Assembly (NCBI RefSeq): GCF_000247815.1
Contig: NC_021676.1
Location: 1,498,350 to 1,562,349, forward strand
Reading direction: 5' to 3'
Source of the DNA: Ficedula albicollis
Lineage: Eukaryota > Chordata > Aves > Passeriformes > Muscicapidae
Length of the DNA stretch: 64,000 nucleotides
Position 1 is the first letter of the stretch; each line of letters starts with the position of its first letter. This document shows, in pieces, positions 43,459 to 55,254 of the stretch. The position numbers and the translations under genes are program-made. The notes beneath the pieces were generated by a model that worked only from the letters and a program-made list of their open reading frames with translations, did not search any database and was not told where the DNA came from.

Positions 43459-43678
43459 CCAAACCTGTTTTTGGTAGAACAACTGGGTTTGTTGGGGAGG
43501 GAGTAGGTTAAAATATGTAAACAGTTATGGGTATTAATTCCATTTGGTAACTGTGAATAAGACAATATCTGTTCTCCATGCCTATCCACAGACACTGAAT
43601 ATTTATGAGTTATTGAAAGGCACATGAAGACATCAGAAAAGTGACAGTGTGCAGCCTGGATGTTTTACATGTGAAGTT
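43441..43678 (+). repeat. 238-bp tandem duplication, copy 1
   Basis: The copy starts within the CCAA array (ACCAACCAACCTACCC) and runs to TTTTACATGTGAAGTT. Copy 2 follows directly with the same order. Confidence 0.92.
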
Positions 43679-43916
43679 ACCAACCAACCTACCCAGCCAA
43701 ACCTGTTTTTGGTAGAACAACTGGGTTTGTTGGGGAGGGAGTAGGTTAAAATATGTAAACAGTTATGGGTATTAATTCCATTTGGTAACTGTGAATAAGA
43801 CAATATCTGTTCTCCATGCCTATCCACAGACACTGAATATTTATGAGTTATTGAAAGGCACATGAAGACATCAGAAAAGTGACAGTGTGCAGCCTGGAGG
43901 TTTTACATGTGAAGTA
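43679..43916 (+). repeat. 238-bp tandem duplication, copy 2
   Basis: The second copy starts with a short remnant of the CCAA array. The only internal difference I find is GCCTGGAGG against GCCTGGATG near the right end. The near-identity indicates a recent duplication, possibly by unequal exchange at the CCAA array, or an assembly duplication. Confidence 0.92.
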
Positions 43917-45904
43917 CACAGCCAGTGCCATCCTCCACCCCTGAACTGGCTGGATTAACACCCAACAATCACAAACCACGTTTTTAGGTGTAATTCTCAC
44001 CACCTATGAAAACTGCACGTCTACCAGTCAAAACAACAGACCAAGCTAATCCAATTTTTTAAAAAGTTAGACTAGATGAGTCCACCATGGGTTTTTCTCT
44101 TGACTTTTTGACTTAGGCTTTCTCTTAGCTCTCAGCAGTACCAGTCACCAGCACAGAGTTAAAAACTTGTGCACGTGTTTGCAAGACCAGGGCCCACAGA
44201 AGCCACCTAGCAGTCAGACAGACCAAGTTTTTCCCTTCCTATTTTAAATTTGGAAAGCTAATATTGATTTTTAGTTCATATTTTCAGTATCATTGCAATG
44301 AAAGCTTAAAATATTTGTTGTTTCAATAATAAAATAGAAATTGTGGTAACTACTGTAGTTTGTCATGGTGTTCTTTAGAAAATATTTAGAAAATATTAGC
44401 ATTGTTTTTTCCTCTCTAACAGTCTCATATTTCCAATAGCAATTTTCCTGACATCTCTGTATTTCTTTGGGACTGATGTTCGTCTTGAATAATATTAAAA
44501 TACTTATTAATAAATCTGAAATGCTGAACTAATTCCAGTTAGTGCAAGACAGATGAAAAAAGGCATTTTGCAGGCAACTGGGAGCCAGCTCTGGGCACGC
44601 AGCTTTTTTCAGCCAGCTGAGTCTGACACCAGGGTATTTGCCTGGATTCTCCTGAGAGAAGAAGACCCAGCTGTGCCTCTGCTGCAGCACATTCTGCCAG
44701 ATGATCCAAAGGCCTGGCAATTCCAGGGAGACTGGAGCCTTGCCTTTGCCTTGGCTGTGAAGTGTTAAAATTATGCCATGCTTGTTCCAGCACAAGGTGT
44801 GTCTTTTATTGCCACTTATTCATTATTTATTATTAGGAAACTGTTGAAAAGCAATTAGAAAGTCAGAACATTCCCATGATTTTGTTTGGTTTTCTCTTCC
44901 TTCCTCTATTCTAAATGGTGATTAGAAATGAAGAAGAGGCAGGGAGTTCTTCACCACCAAGGACTGCTGGACAGAAAGAACAGACTCCATTCTTCCTCCA
45001 GCTCCCTAATTTTTTGCTTATTAAAACCACCAGACACAAGGAGCATAGAGTCTTTGTTCACCAGGACAATACCCATCCAAATTTGCAGCCTTCATTTGCT
45101 GTCCTAAAAATAGGTGAGCTTGAGGCCATTCTTTCCAAAGGGTAAACTGATTTTCTGCTCATGTTTCACAGATAAACCAGAGGGCCAACAAATGTTCACA
45201 TAAAGTCAAATAAGGAAAGAAATCCTGTTGAAGGAGGATTTTAAATGGAAAGAAATTAAGTAAAATCAAAGTTTCCATCAGAACCTGAATTAAAACTCAG
45301 CTTTTGAGAAGCTGTTTGAAAAGAAAACCCAAGGTTTCTTATCAAAAGGTTGATCAAATTGTTATTGATGGCCAGGCTTTGCTGTCCCTCACCCCACAGG
45401 TGATTCTGCGGTGGGGGGAGCAGACTCTGCCTGCACTGCCCTGAGCTCACCTTTACTATTTCTGGAGACACTGCTCTAGGTGGGCTATTGATGCATGCTT
45501 TTCTTATTATCTGACGGATTTATTCCACCCTGCATGAATCTTTAAGGCCTGGAGAAGAGTCTGATAGCTCCATGCCCCATTTTCCCAGGTGAGTTACCAA
45601 TTTAGTGACTTATTCCTTCTCTGGCATGGAGACTATATAAATATTTTATACAAATATATTTGCTGGCTCCAGCTACAAAAATTCAGAAAAATCCATGTGG
45701 AATTACTCACAACTTCTTCAACTAAGTAGTGGAATATACCCCTAAAAATCCACTCTGCAGCAGGTTCAGAGAGGGGATTTGGAAGAGGATCTTGATAGAC
45801 AGTGACTCTGTATCCTCCTGAGAATTTGGCTTGGGTCTCTCCCATCTTGGTGAGAGCTGCTGATCTCCCAAGGAAATTCTAAAAATGCTGTGTCTAAAAA
45901 AAAC
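43917..45904. other. Unassigned unique sequence
   Basis: No gene was recognised. A GC-richer stretch at 44570-44760 carries overlapping frames on both strands without a domain. Confidence 0.5.
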
Positions 45905-45905
45905 G

Positions 45906-45951
45906 AGCTTTCAGAAAGCTGCTTTTCTGAACAATTTCAGAAATTGTTCAG
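45906..45951. other. Two adjacent perfect inverted repeats
   Basis: AGCTTTC and GAAAGCT face each other around one A at 45906-45920. Six bases later CTGAACAATTT and AAATTGTTCAG form an 11-bp perfect stem with a CAG loop at 45927-45951. Either could form a hairpin in single-stranded DNA or RNA. No T-run terminator or known RNA family follows, and the function is unknown. Confidence 0.85.
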
Positions 45952-46738
45952 TGATTTTGGCCCAGGTAGTTTTGAGGCAATGGAAGGTTAGATTGAAATT
46001 TGAAAGGTTCCTTTTCAGTTAAAAAAAAAAAAAAATCTTTGAGTTAGTCTGTCACTCTAAAGAATCACAGGTTATCATAAGATACAGAACTGGGCAACTC
46101 TCCCTAATTTCCTTGTATTCTATTTGCAGCTGCATTCAGGCACCTGATTTGTTCCCTTTCTATCCTTACACTTCAGCCTGACACCAAAGAATGTGCATGA
46201 GAAAAAAACTACTGGAAAAAAAACCCCTGGTGATACCTATTAAAAAGCAAGACAATCAATACCAGATGGTTAAGCACCAAATTTTCAGCAGAGTCCAAGT
46301 TTCTAAGGCATGTTCCAGAAAAGTAGCAAAAATAAACATCTGAATGTAAAACTCTGAGCCATATGTTCACATTAATATTAAAGCAGCACCTCTGGTGTGT
46401 GTATTTGTATAAATACATGAGATGGGTGTGCTCCTGATACCCTGGTTTCTATATTGATTATGTGAATGGACTTGCAGGCTGTTCTGATGTTCTGAAGTCA
46501 AACATTCCCTTACCTGCTCTGCCTTTAGGAGCCATACGTTTTCCTTTCCAGACCACTGAGAATCTCTAAGTTCCATATGCACGATGGAAATGGGAATTTA
46601 CATTTGTAGAGGAAGCACACACTTGCCAAATTTAAAGTAACATGTCAGAAGCCTGGGATTTCATTATCCAGAGCAGAAGTGCAGGAGTTAGTCATGAATC
46701 AAAGGCCTGGTCCCAGTCCTGGGTGTGGTCACAGGGAG
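45952..46738. other. Unassigned unique sequence
   Basis: Contains an A run at about 46021-46034. Otherwise nothing recognisable. Confidence 0.5.
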
Positions 46739-46739
46739 A

Positions 46740-46816
46740 TGTGTGAGAGCTGCAGAACCTGCAGTGTGTGTGCAGCATGTGTGAGAGCTGCAGAACCTGC
46801 AGTGTGTGTGCAGCCA
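46740..46816 (+). repeat. 38-bp tandem duplication
   Basis: TGTGTGAGAGCTGCAGAACC followed by TGCAGTGTGTGTGCAGC occurs twice in a row with a 38-bp offset (GTGAGAGCTG at 46743 and 46781). The second copy is followed by CAGAATTCTGG. Confidence 0.9.
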
Positions 46817-48410
46817 GAATTCTGGTTTGTTCCACCAGAAACAGAGAATTAAATTGCATCTCCAGCCCATCCTGTGGGCACTGGGAGGGGGTTTGGCTGT
46901 ACCAAGGAGATCTTTTGCTAAGATCATGATGTTTTCTCTCTCAATTCCCCTCAGCTCCATGTGAAAGCAGGACCCAACATATGCTGCGAGCATCCTGTGC
47001 TCCTGCACACCCGTGCACGTTGTCACTTTGAGTTATCCCAGGAACCTCTGAGCACACGGGGAGCAGAGCTCCACTGGCTTGGAAATTCATGCTTCAGCTA
47101 ATGCATTGTCAATTTGTGACCATCTGTAATTTACAGAAGTCTTGCTTTATGCTGTGCCAATGAATAAGGCAGGGTTTAGATTTCAGAGCAGACCCAGGAA
47201 GTTTCTGGATGCCCTGTGGGTTTGTAAAGCCCAAGGATTAAACATTGTATGAGATCTATTCCTTCAGGTGAGCACATCCCAACACAGCTCCCATATCAGA
47301 GACATTTACACTTACAGGTGAACATTGCAGAATATTGTGAATATTGCAGACCAGCACAAAGAGCAAGAGAAAGCAAACTTCTAGAAGTTCCAGGACTTGC
47401 CTTCATACTACTCCGGAGAAAACCAAATTTTCAGTGGTGGTCAGTTAACAGACACACAATTTATCTGAGTTCTTTCCTCTGAGTGCAGATGAAATGTGCA
47501 CATGTACCTGAGCAATATATACAAGAAACAATTAATTATGTCATGAGGAATTTCGGCTTTAAAAGTAAAACTTTCAAAGAGCGATTAGGGATGAGTGAAA
47601 ATGGTATTTTTCAGTTGAAAAAGCATTCCCAGCATTATTTATAGATTTTCTATCCAACATTCAGGACATCCACATCCCTGAGCAGCCCACTGCTGGTGGT
47701 TTGCTGCAAACGCTGAAAACTCAGGCAAGCGTGACCACCTTATCAGGGCAATTTAGGAACTGAATGTTGGCCATTGTTTCCTTTATTAACAGCAGCAGCC
47801 TCCTCCTTGTCCCATTGAAACAGAATTTACAAGGGGACAAAAAGATGCAGCTCACATAACCCCTCCCTAAAACAGCTCCACTAGAGTTTTCTTCCTTCCT
47901 GTTCTCTCTAATCCCCATGAGGAGATGGTGAAATATTAGTGAATTACGTTCATTATTCACCTGTCATGCTGATAAATGATTTTTTCCAGAGGGGAACCCA
48001 CATGATACATCTTTACTACACTGAATTAGGGAAACCCAGAAGGAAGCAGTGTCTCCTTAGCTGCATTTGCATAACCCGGGAAAATATCTTCTGAATCGTT
48101 TCTGTTCCCTTTCTTGTTTGTTTTCTTATAGCAGGATTTGAGCACTGGCATTTGAGAGGGATGCTAATGAATTCCCAGAGGATTAAAATAAAGCTACAGT
48201 AAACAGAGTTACCTTTCTGTCACCTCTCTGTGTGCAGAAAGGACCTGAATGGAAATCATTTCCCTCCTCCTCCACAGGTTACTGTGTTGATTTTGTACTG
48301 ATCTCACTGCAGTGGCACTGGCAAAACACAAAGCAAACCTGGAGAAATTCCAGAAGCACTTGGGAAAAATCCCATCTTGGGATCTAACAGCAGTTTGTCT
48401 TTTACTATTC
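46817..48410. other. Unassigned unique sequence
   Basis: No gene or repeat was recognised. Confidence 0.5.
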
Positions 48411-49050
48411 AGAATCACAGGATGGGTTGGGCTGGAAGGGACCTCAAAGATCACTCGGGTCCAACCCTCTGCCATGGCAGGGACACTTTCCGCGGTCCCA
48501 GGTGCTCCCAGCCCCAGTGTCCAGCCTGGCATCACTGCCAGGGATCCAGGGGCAGCCACAGCTGCTCTGGCAATTCCAGCCCAGCCCCTGCCCGCCCTCC
48601 CAGGCAGCAATTCCTTCCTGATATTTGATCGGAACCTGCCAGTTTGAAGCCATTCCCTGTGTCCTGTCCCTCCATCTCTTGTCCCCAGTCCCTCTCCAGC
48701 TCTCCTGGAGCCCCTTCAGGCTCTGATTTCTCCCTGGAGCCTTCTCCTCTCCAGGTGAGCACCCCCAGCTCTCCCAGGCAATATCCCAATATCCCAATAT
48801 CCATCCCTGCCCTCTGGCAGTGGAGCCATTCCCTGTGTCCTGTCCCTCCATCTCTTGTCCCCAGCCCCTCTCCAGCTCTCCTGGAGCCCCTCTAGGACCT
48901 GGAAGGGGTTCTGAGGTTTCCCTGGATCCTTCTCCTCTCCAGGTGAGCATCCCCAGGTGTCCCAGCCTGGCTCCAGAGCAGGACCTTGTTGAATTCCCTG
49001 AGGTTTCCACTTCTCCCCCTCTCCAGCCTGTCCTGGCTGCAGTTTCCCTC
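48411..49050 (-). mobile_element. CR1 retrotransposon 3' region, minus strand, internally duplicated
   Basis: Read on the plus strand, the reverse complement of the CR1 3' end starts at AGAATCACAGGATGGG. It continues with GGGCTGGAAGGGACCTCAAA, CTGCCATGGCAGGGACA, GGGCAGCCACAGCTGCTCTG, TTCCTTCCTGATATTTGATC, TTTGAAGCCATTCCC and CTTCTCCTCTCCAGGTGAGC. These correspond in order to the known CR1 tail. The element is therefore on the minus strand with its 3' end at 48411. The section from GCCATTCCCTGTGTCCTG (48649) recurs at 48825, so part of the element is duplicated. Frames on both strands are open because of composition, and no intact ORF2 is present. Confidence 0.9.
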
Positions 49051-50740
49051 AGAACAAACCATTCTGGGCTCTTGAAATCTCCTCAATAGGACAGAATATT
49101 CTACTCCAAAAATTACACTTAAAAAATATATATATATATTCCCCTTCAAAATCCACTTCTTTTCCTGGAGAGGTGGTTCCATTTTGGTTTCAGATTTCAC
49201 AACATTGGTTACCTGAGAAAAAGACACCACTCTTGGAGTCAGAGCACTCCTATTAATCTTCATGTCCTGAGCACATAAAAATCCAGCATCCAAAGGAGTG
49301 AAGGGAAAATGGAACATTTCCAAGGAAATTCAAGGAAATGCTCATACTGTAACCTGTTTAGCTTAGCTGGAAATAGAGCTCTGTGTCTGGATCAGTGCCC
49401 TGCTGCCCAAATTTACTGCATTTATATATATCTAAATTATATAATTGCTTTTGGCTGTTTTGCAGCAAGCTGCTTAGGAACTTGGAAATTTTCACTGTTA
49501 TTTGTTGCAGCAGGGCAATCTTATAAACCTTATCAGCCTCTAGATAGGATCTTGTGAAAATCTGCCATATCTTCTGCTATTTGTACAACATTTTAAAACT
49601 TTGATTCAAACAGACCTATTTTACTGAAGCGGGCTTAAAACTTTCTTAATCAGGTTTAAAACTTCTTTAATCAGGTTTTCTAACCTTATTTTTCTTTAAT
49701 TTTTTCCAACTTTAAAGTCCTTAGGCTCAGTCACACTTATTCAGTCAGGAGCCTGGGCTGGATAGCCACTGTTACCAGAAAATATTTCATCCACAAACAA
49801 GTCATTTGTAAGATCCTAAAGTGGGCTTAATCAGTTTTCTTTTTTGTTGTGGAGACCTGCACTGTGATATTGGGTTCTGCCTGAAAGATCTGGAAATTAA
49901 TTTTAAATTATTTTCACACTCTCTGGATTTAAAAACTTAAATCAGGCTGGCTTTAGGCTCAAGTACAGCTAAATAGCCTAATAAATATGATTTTTGCTGA
50001 TATCAGTAGATGGCAGAGGGCTCTGCTCAGTCCTAAGCACTGGGATGCCACACATAATAAAGGCCTGGCAAATATTCAGTGCCACACATTCATAGGGTAA
50101 AACTTTGAATTAGATGCAAACTTCAGTTTGTAAGCATTCACAGAATGCTTCTATTCATTTATTTATTCATTCTATTTATCACAGAACTCTTCTACTCACT
50201 TAAAGGACATTTATTCACTGTTTCTTCAGGGTATATAGGAAGTCCAGTTCCTATTATTCAAGTGGAAAACTCCATCAAAATGAAAAAAAAAATCCTGTCA
50301 CTTGCAGGAGGTACAAATCTGCTTCAGCAGTTGTTGAAATTAAGCAAATACTTGACTTTAAGCTACCCTCAGTCTTGTCAGTAATTACACAGCCCAGAAC
50401 TAGGCCAGGTGCACCATATTAACATATATGTGAACATTTGCATAAGAAAATTTGGCTGTGACACATTTTTAAGTGCTACCAAGGAGCCTGAATTCCCTGG
50501 ATTTTATTGCAAAGCTGGCTTAGGGTTACTGAGCTACATTTCTGAATGGGCAATTCCATAAGCAGTGGAAAATGCTGTTTTCTCTTGCTCATCCCTCACA
50601 GTTGCCACTGGTTTCTGTGAAGTCTTACATTTCTTACTTGCCTCTAATTTGTTTCTTTTTTTACAAGACATTGCCCCAGGTATGCCAAAAGAAAAACAAA
50701 TTATCAGCAGGTTAAGAGAAACATCTATCTTTTACATATA
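49051..50740. other. Unassigned AT-rich sequence
   Basis: A short TA run lies at 49125-49140. Two successive phrases near 49630-49680 repeat AAAACTT-CTTTAATCAGG. No gene was recognised. Confidence 0.5.
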
Positions 50741-50745
50741 AACAA

Positions 50746-50787
50746 AATGTGTATATATATATATACATATATATAGAGAGAGACACA
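50746..50787 (+). repeat. (TA)n(GA)n microsatellite
   Basis: Alternating TATATATA, a CATATATATA patch, then AGAGAGAGAC. A simple dinucleotide repeat. Confidence 0.85.
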
Positions 50788-52624
50788 TATCAGTTTATAT
50801 ACATTGCAGAAAAATTGGTGAACTGTTATAAGCAACAGCAGAAATCCTAATTGAGTTCTAGACTAATAATGAACATTAATATTGCTACTTAACTAATCAA
50901 AGAATGAACAGTGCTGTGCAAACTATATCTGTAAAACATTTATTCTGTTAAACTGTAAAAGTTGTTGGGAGGATGCTGAGGAAAGGGAACAAACCTTTTA
51001 TTTTTTTGTTTTATTTTAGTCTGTTTTAGCTGCAAGACCACAGTCTACAACAATTAATAAAAAAATTCCTGTAGAGTTCTATTTTTAAAAGCTAATATCA
51101 ATGCTATTATTTCTACTGACACTAAGAAATCCTTGTGCAAATGAAAAAAAGATTTTCAAATAATTTCCTCTCCCCAGCTCTCATTTCTATAATGCAAGAG
51201 AAACAACTGAAAGGGAAGAAGATAAAGCAGATGCATCATTCTGCATCACATTTTAGAGCTGAACTTGTAGGATTGTACAACACAAACAACTTCCAGCAGC
51301 ACTCCATCAATGTGATAAATGCTGCCATTCTATCACACACGGCTTTGACACTCAGAAAAATCAGATCTGAGCTCCATTCACTGGAAAGGTGAGATTGTTG
51401 TGAGAGCAGAGGAAATTCAAAGTTACAGAACAACGCATTGCTGTACAAGAATTAGCATTTCTTCCTGGCATTGGCAGCACTGCTGAGACCTGTAAATTAT
51501 TCAGCATCTACAATCAACATGCCAAATTTCTGTGGAAACCTGGTGTTTTGTAAGTAAATTTTTATCTTGCCCAATCACGTTTGATGTGTGATTGACTCAG
51601 GTGTTGACTCACTGAGGAATCTCTCCAGCCTGGTTGGTAACGCTGCTCCTGTGCTTCCTCAAGGAAAAATTAGCTGCTTGCATTTGAAATTCATGTCATA
51701 AATTCCTCAGTATTCAGGTTTGCCATCTCTCTTATAGCCTCATTCTATCTCTAGAATCTTTGGCTTTGATGGAGCCAGGGGAAACTACAAGGAACTACAA
51801 GATCTGTTAGGACCATCCATTTATTACCTTTGATAAAAGGTTTTTTTGATCCACAAGGCTCGGACGTTTAATTAAAGTAAATGGACAAGATGCAGTAAAA
51901 AATCAGAGTAAAATGCAATATTACATCAGGCTAAAGAAATACAAGAGAAAGCAGAGAGGACTGATAATAGCTGATGGATGGGGAGGGATATGATAGCTCA
52001 GGGAGAAGGGATGTTGAAGACTGTCCCAGCTCCAGTGCAGGCAGAGCTCTCAGCTGCTGGATAACTCATTCACATTCAAGGGCTGGCTGGGATGGCCACA
52101 GAGAAGAAACAGCCTGAGATCAGTGATTTAAGGGCTGGAGATGCAGTTCACTCTTCCCCTGCTCTGGTTTTGGCACACATCCATCCTCCCACCAGTTCAA
52201 ACCAGCAGCTCAGGGAGGAGTGCCAGTGCTGGGGCAGCAATGATGCTTTAGGATTTTAGCTTTTATATTTTCCATCTATTTGTAATCCTGCAGTTCTTTA
52301 GTGTATAACTCTAAACTCCATATCCAGTGTGAGCTGCTGCTCTCCCGTTTTGGTCAGACACAACAATTCCTCTCCAGGGAATCAAGGACTCCTCACTGCC
52401 TCAGAAATACAAACAAAAATGAGTTGGGCATGGAGCAAACTGGGGGTAAATGACTTCATTACTGAAGCTGTAATTGGGAGATTAACCCCCAATATGCAAA
52501 AGGACCAAATTTATAAAAGTGTGAAAATTCCTTACACGTGGTCCATTTTTGGGTGTAGCCCCTGGGTGGCTTTGTCTGCCCCAAATGCACCTGAAGTCCT
52601 TTCAATAAACATAAATAAACTGCT
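50788..52624. other. Unassigned sequence
   Basis: Nothing recognisable. The frame at 52329-52721 (130 codons) has no domain and runs into the GC-rich patch. Confidence 0.5.
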
Positions 52625-52850
52625 TTTTATCCCCTTAATTCCGTCTGATTGTAGGAAACCCCCGAAGGCTCCAGCACCACGAAGTCCCTGCAGCTGCAGC
52701 TCTCAGCAGGAGCTGGGATAACCTGGGGAAGGAGCTGCCAGGATTTTTTCAGCCCTTCAGCCCGAGCTGGAGGCAGCGGCTCCCTGAGCACCCGGCAGTG
52801 TCGCTGCTCCCTCCCTGCCCGTTTTCCCCCGAGCGCTGCAGGAAACATTC
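52625..52850. other. Small GC-rich, CpG-containing patch
   Basis: Against an AT-rich background this stretch contains several CpG dinucleotides (for example CCCCCGAAGG, GGCAGCGGCT, GTGTCGCTGC, CCCCCGAGCGCTG). It could be a weak CpG island, an unrecognised exon or a degraded repeat. No splice-bounded frame or core promoter element is convincing. Confidence 0.4.
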
Positions 52851-54627
52851 TCGTTGTTGTGATGGGCTTGTCAAGCCTCCACATCCCTAATTTCTCAGTT
52901 TGGATGACTAGATCTTTGCTACAATACTAAGAACAGTGCAGGAAGTGAGTGAAGGAATGACAGTCTTTCATTTTCTGAGACACAAAATAAGCCTTTCCTG
53001 TCTACAAGTCAATCCTGTTTTATTCTTAGCTTCTCTGGAGCACACTCCCTCAGACAAGAACTAAACTCTTTTGTCAAAGACACGAATACTGTAGATTGTT
53101 CAAGCCCTTCCTTCTTGGATTGTGGTAGCAGATTGCAATTTGTCTGGTGGCATTAAAGTTCTAAAAGTCTGTGTTTAAAAAGTTGCCATTGAGTTATAAA
53201 AAAAAAAAAAATCAATCATTTAAGTTACATAAAATTCCTGGTATTCTGCTGAGGCAATTAATAATCTAAACATAAGCAACAGCTACTATCTAACATTTTT
53301 TCAGTCAAGATCGGGAGAGATTAAGAAGATATTTCTTAAAACAGTGAAATAGAAAATTACATTTTTGGCGTTTGATTGATGATAAAGAAGAAATACTTTA
53401 TATTCCTTGCACAAAACAGGCTGAAACACAAATATTAATACTATCTAAGACTTCAGTGTGGCTAAATAATTCATAAAAGTTAATTGAATTTTGTTGGTTG
53501 GGAAGGGGATGAGATTGATTCAGAATGAGGCAGATGAGATAATCCCCTCCAGCCTGTGATGTGAGGATTGCCCTGCTCCACGACCTCCTCCAATTTGTTC
53601 CCTAATTGCACATGGAGCAGCCAGCAACCATCGCAGGGACTCCCTGACAGCTGCTGAGCCCACAGTTCCCTCGGGTGCATCCCAGGGGACTGCAACAGTC
53701 AGCACCAATTGAAATGGTTCATTTGTGCGTATTTAGAACAATATAGGTATTCTGAGGTAAATATTTTCCTGACCTCTCCAACCACCAAGAGCTGTTTAAA
53801 ATTTTCCTTCTGTTTTGCATACTCCAGTTATTTTGCATTGTCCACTTGAATATTAATGTATAATTCACTTTAACTTGCAATACAGCATTCCACAAAGAGA
53901 AATGCATGAAAATTTAAAGAAATCTGATGAGCAACCAAATCAAATGGTGCTCAGTGAGCTGAGAGAAATCAAAACTTTACCCAGTCTAAAAATCTAAAAA
54001 GAAAGAACTTGTTTGTGTCATTGATGTGGAGAATTTACCCCAGTGTTGGTGTCAGTACCTCCCACCACTAAGACTATGACAGAGAGGTATAAAAGCAACT
54101 TAACAGACCTTTCAGGCACAGTTTCAGTGTTATTAATTCAATAAAAACTCAGATTTACAGGAAGAAACTGTAGCAGCAAGAGTTGTTGAGGAAGAACAGA
54201 AAATTACAGTCTGGAAACTGTGATTATTTAAACTATTTCATCTACAGATTAAGGAAATTTATTTTGGTCCTTTCCTACCTAAATCCCCAATTCAAATCCC
54301 AAACTGCAGTCACTCATTCACTTGGTGAAATACTGTAGCCTGGTGAACACTCTAAACCCAGAATATTAAAAAGGTCAAAATAATATTAAATGTGGGGCTT
54401 TGCAAAATTAAAGAAGAGTCTTTCAAAGCTCTGACTGGGCTCACAGAGCAAGGCAGAGGAATTCTGTTCTGTGGGGCTCTGCACTTGGAAGGATTGTGCT
54501 CGAGGGAATGCTGATACTACACCCTTGTAATGAATTTAGTGAAAAGAGAAGTGGCTAAATATTAATTAACATCAGTAAAGATTACAAAAGCAACACGAAG
54601 GAGAGACTACTGAGAATCATTCCTCCT
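52851..54627. other. Unassigned AT-rich sequence
   Basis: An A run lies at 53199-53211. No gene was recognised. Confidence 0.5.
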
Positions 54628-54916
54628 GTGCAGATGGCCGGGAGGAGAAGCAGGGGAGCGCTGAGGGAGGGGTGCTGCCACCCCCAGCTCTGTCACTCGG
54701 GCTGTGTGACAGGACTCCTGCACCGTCACTCGGGACAGCTCCCAGCCCATCCCCTGCGCAGGAGCTGCTCTTTGGGGTCATTCCACGAGCACTTCTCCAT
54801 CAGCCAGGCACACAAACACAAGCTAGCATCCATTCCCTTGGCACAGGCTGCTGAAGCCGATCCTGAGACTCCACCTGCAGCTCTCGGAGCCAGCAGCACC
54901 ACAGCAGGTCAGCTCC
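54628..54916. other. GC-rich patch with CpG
   Basis: The composition shifts to GC-rich with several CpGs (GGCCGGGAGG, GAGCGCTGAGG, GTCACTCGGG twice, CCCTGCGCAGG). GTCACTCGGG(C/A) occurs twice about 40 bp apart. Frames are open on the plus strand but I recognise no domain. A small CpG island or unrecognised exon is possible. Confidence 0.4.
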
Positions 54917-54928
54917 AGAGTGCCAGTC

Positions 54929-55128
54929 ACAGACAATTCCAGCAAAGCACTAAGGCATCTTTATCCTAAGGTCCTGAAATGTAAAAATATTGAACCTTCC
55001 AGCAAAGCACTAAGGCATCTTTATCCTAAAGTCCTGAAATATAAAAATATTGAACCCACAGACAATTCCAGCAAAGCACTAAGGCATCTTTATCCTAAGG
55101 TCCTGAAATGTAAAAATATTGAACCTAA
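54929..55128 (+). repeat. Three-unit ~60/69-bp tandem repeat
   Basis: The unit TTCCAGCAAAGCACTAAGGC, continuing to AAAAATATTGAACC, starts at 54937, 54997 and 55066. The first and third copies are preceded by CACAGACAA and the second is not, giving offsets of 60 and 69 bp. The unit is open in one plus frame and gives a repeating SSKALRHLYPKVLK-type peptide, which I take as chance. Confidence 0.9.
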
Positions 55129-55254
55129 CAGGTTTATTATTTTTAAAAGGCTCCTGGAAGGACAGAAAAACAAATTGACTGGTATGAAGTTGATAGAGTC
55201 ACAAATACTCTGCTAATTCACATGGGAGGCTTTTCCATTTCAAAAACTATGGCC

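Noticed and set aside
43002..43625. 207-codon minus frame with WLVG repeats
   Set aside because: The repeat is the CCAA microsatellite, and the rest is duplicated noncoding sequence.
46061..46080. AGAATCACAGGTTATC as a CR1 end
   Set aside because: The following sequence does not continue into the CR1 tail, so the match is limited to about ten bases.
48209..49089. Frames of up to 188 codons near 48.2-49.1 kb
   Set aside because: They read through the CR1 tail and its duplication, and no reverse-transcriptase or endonuclease motif is present.
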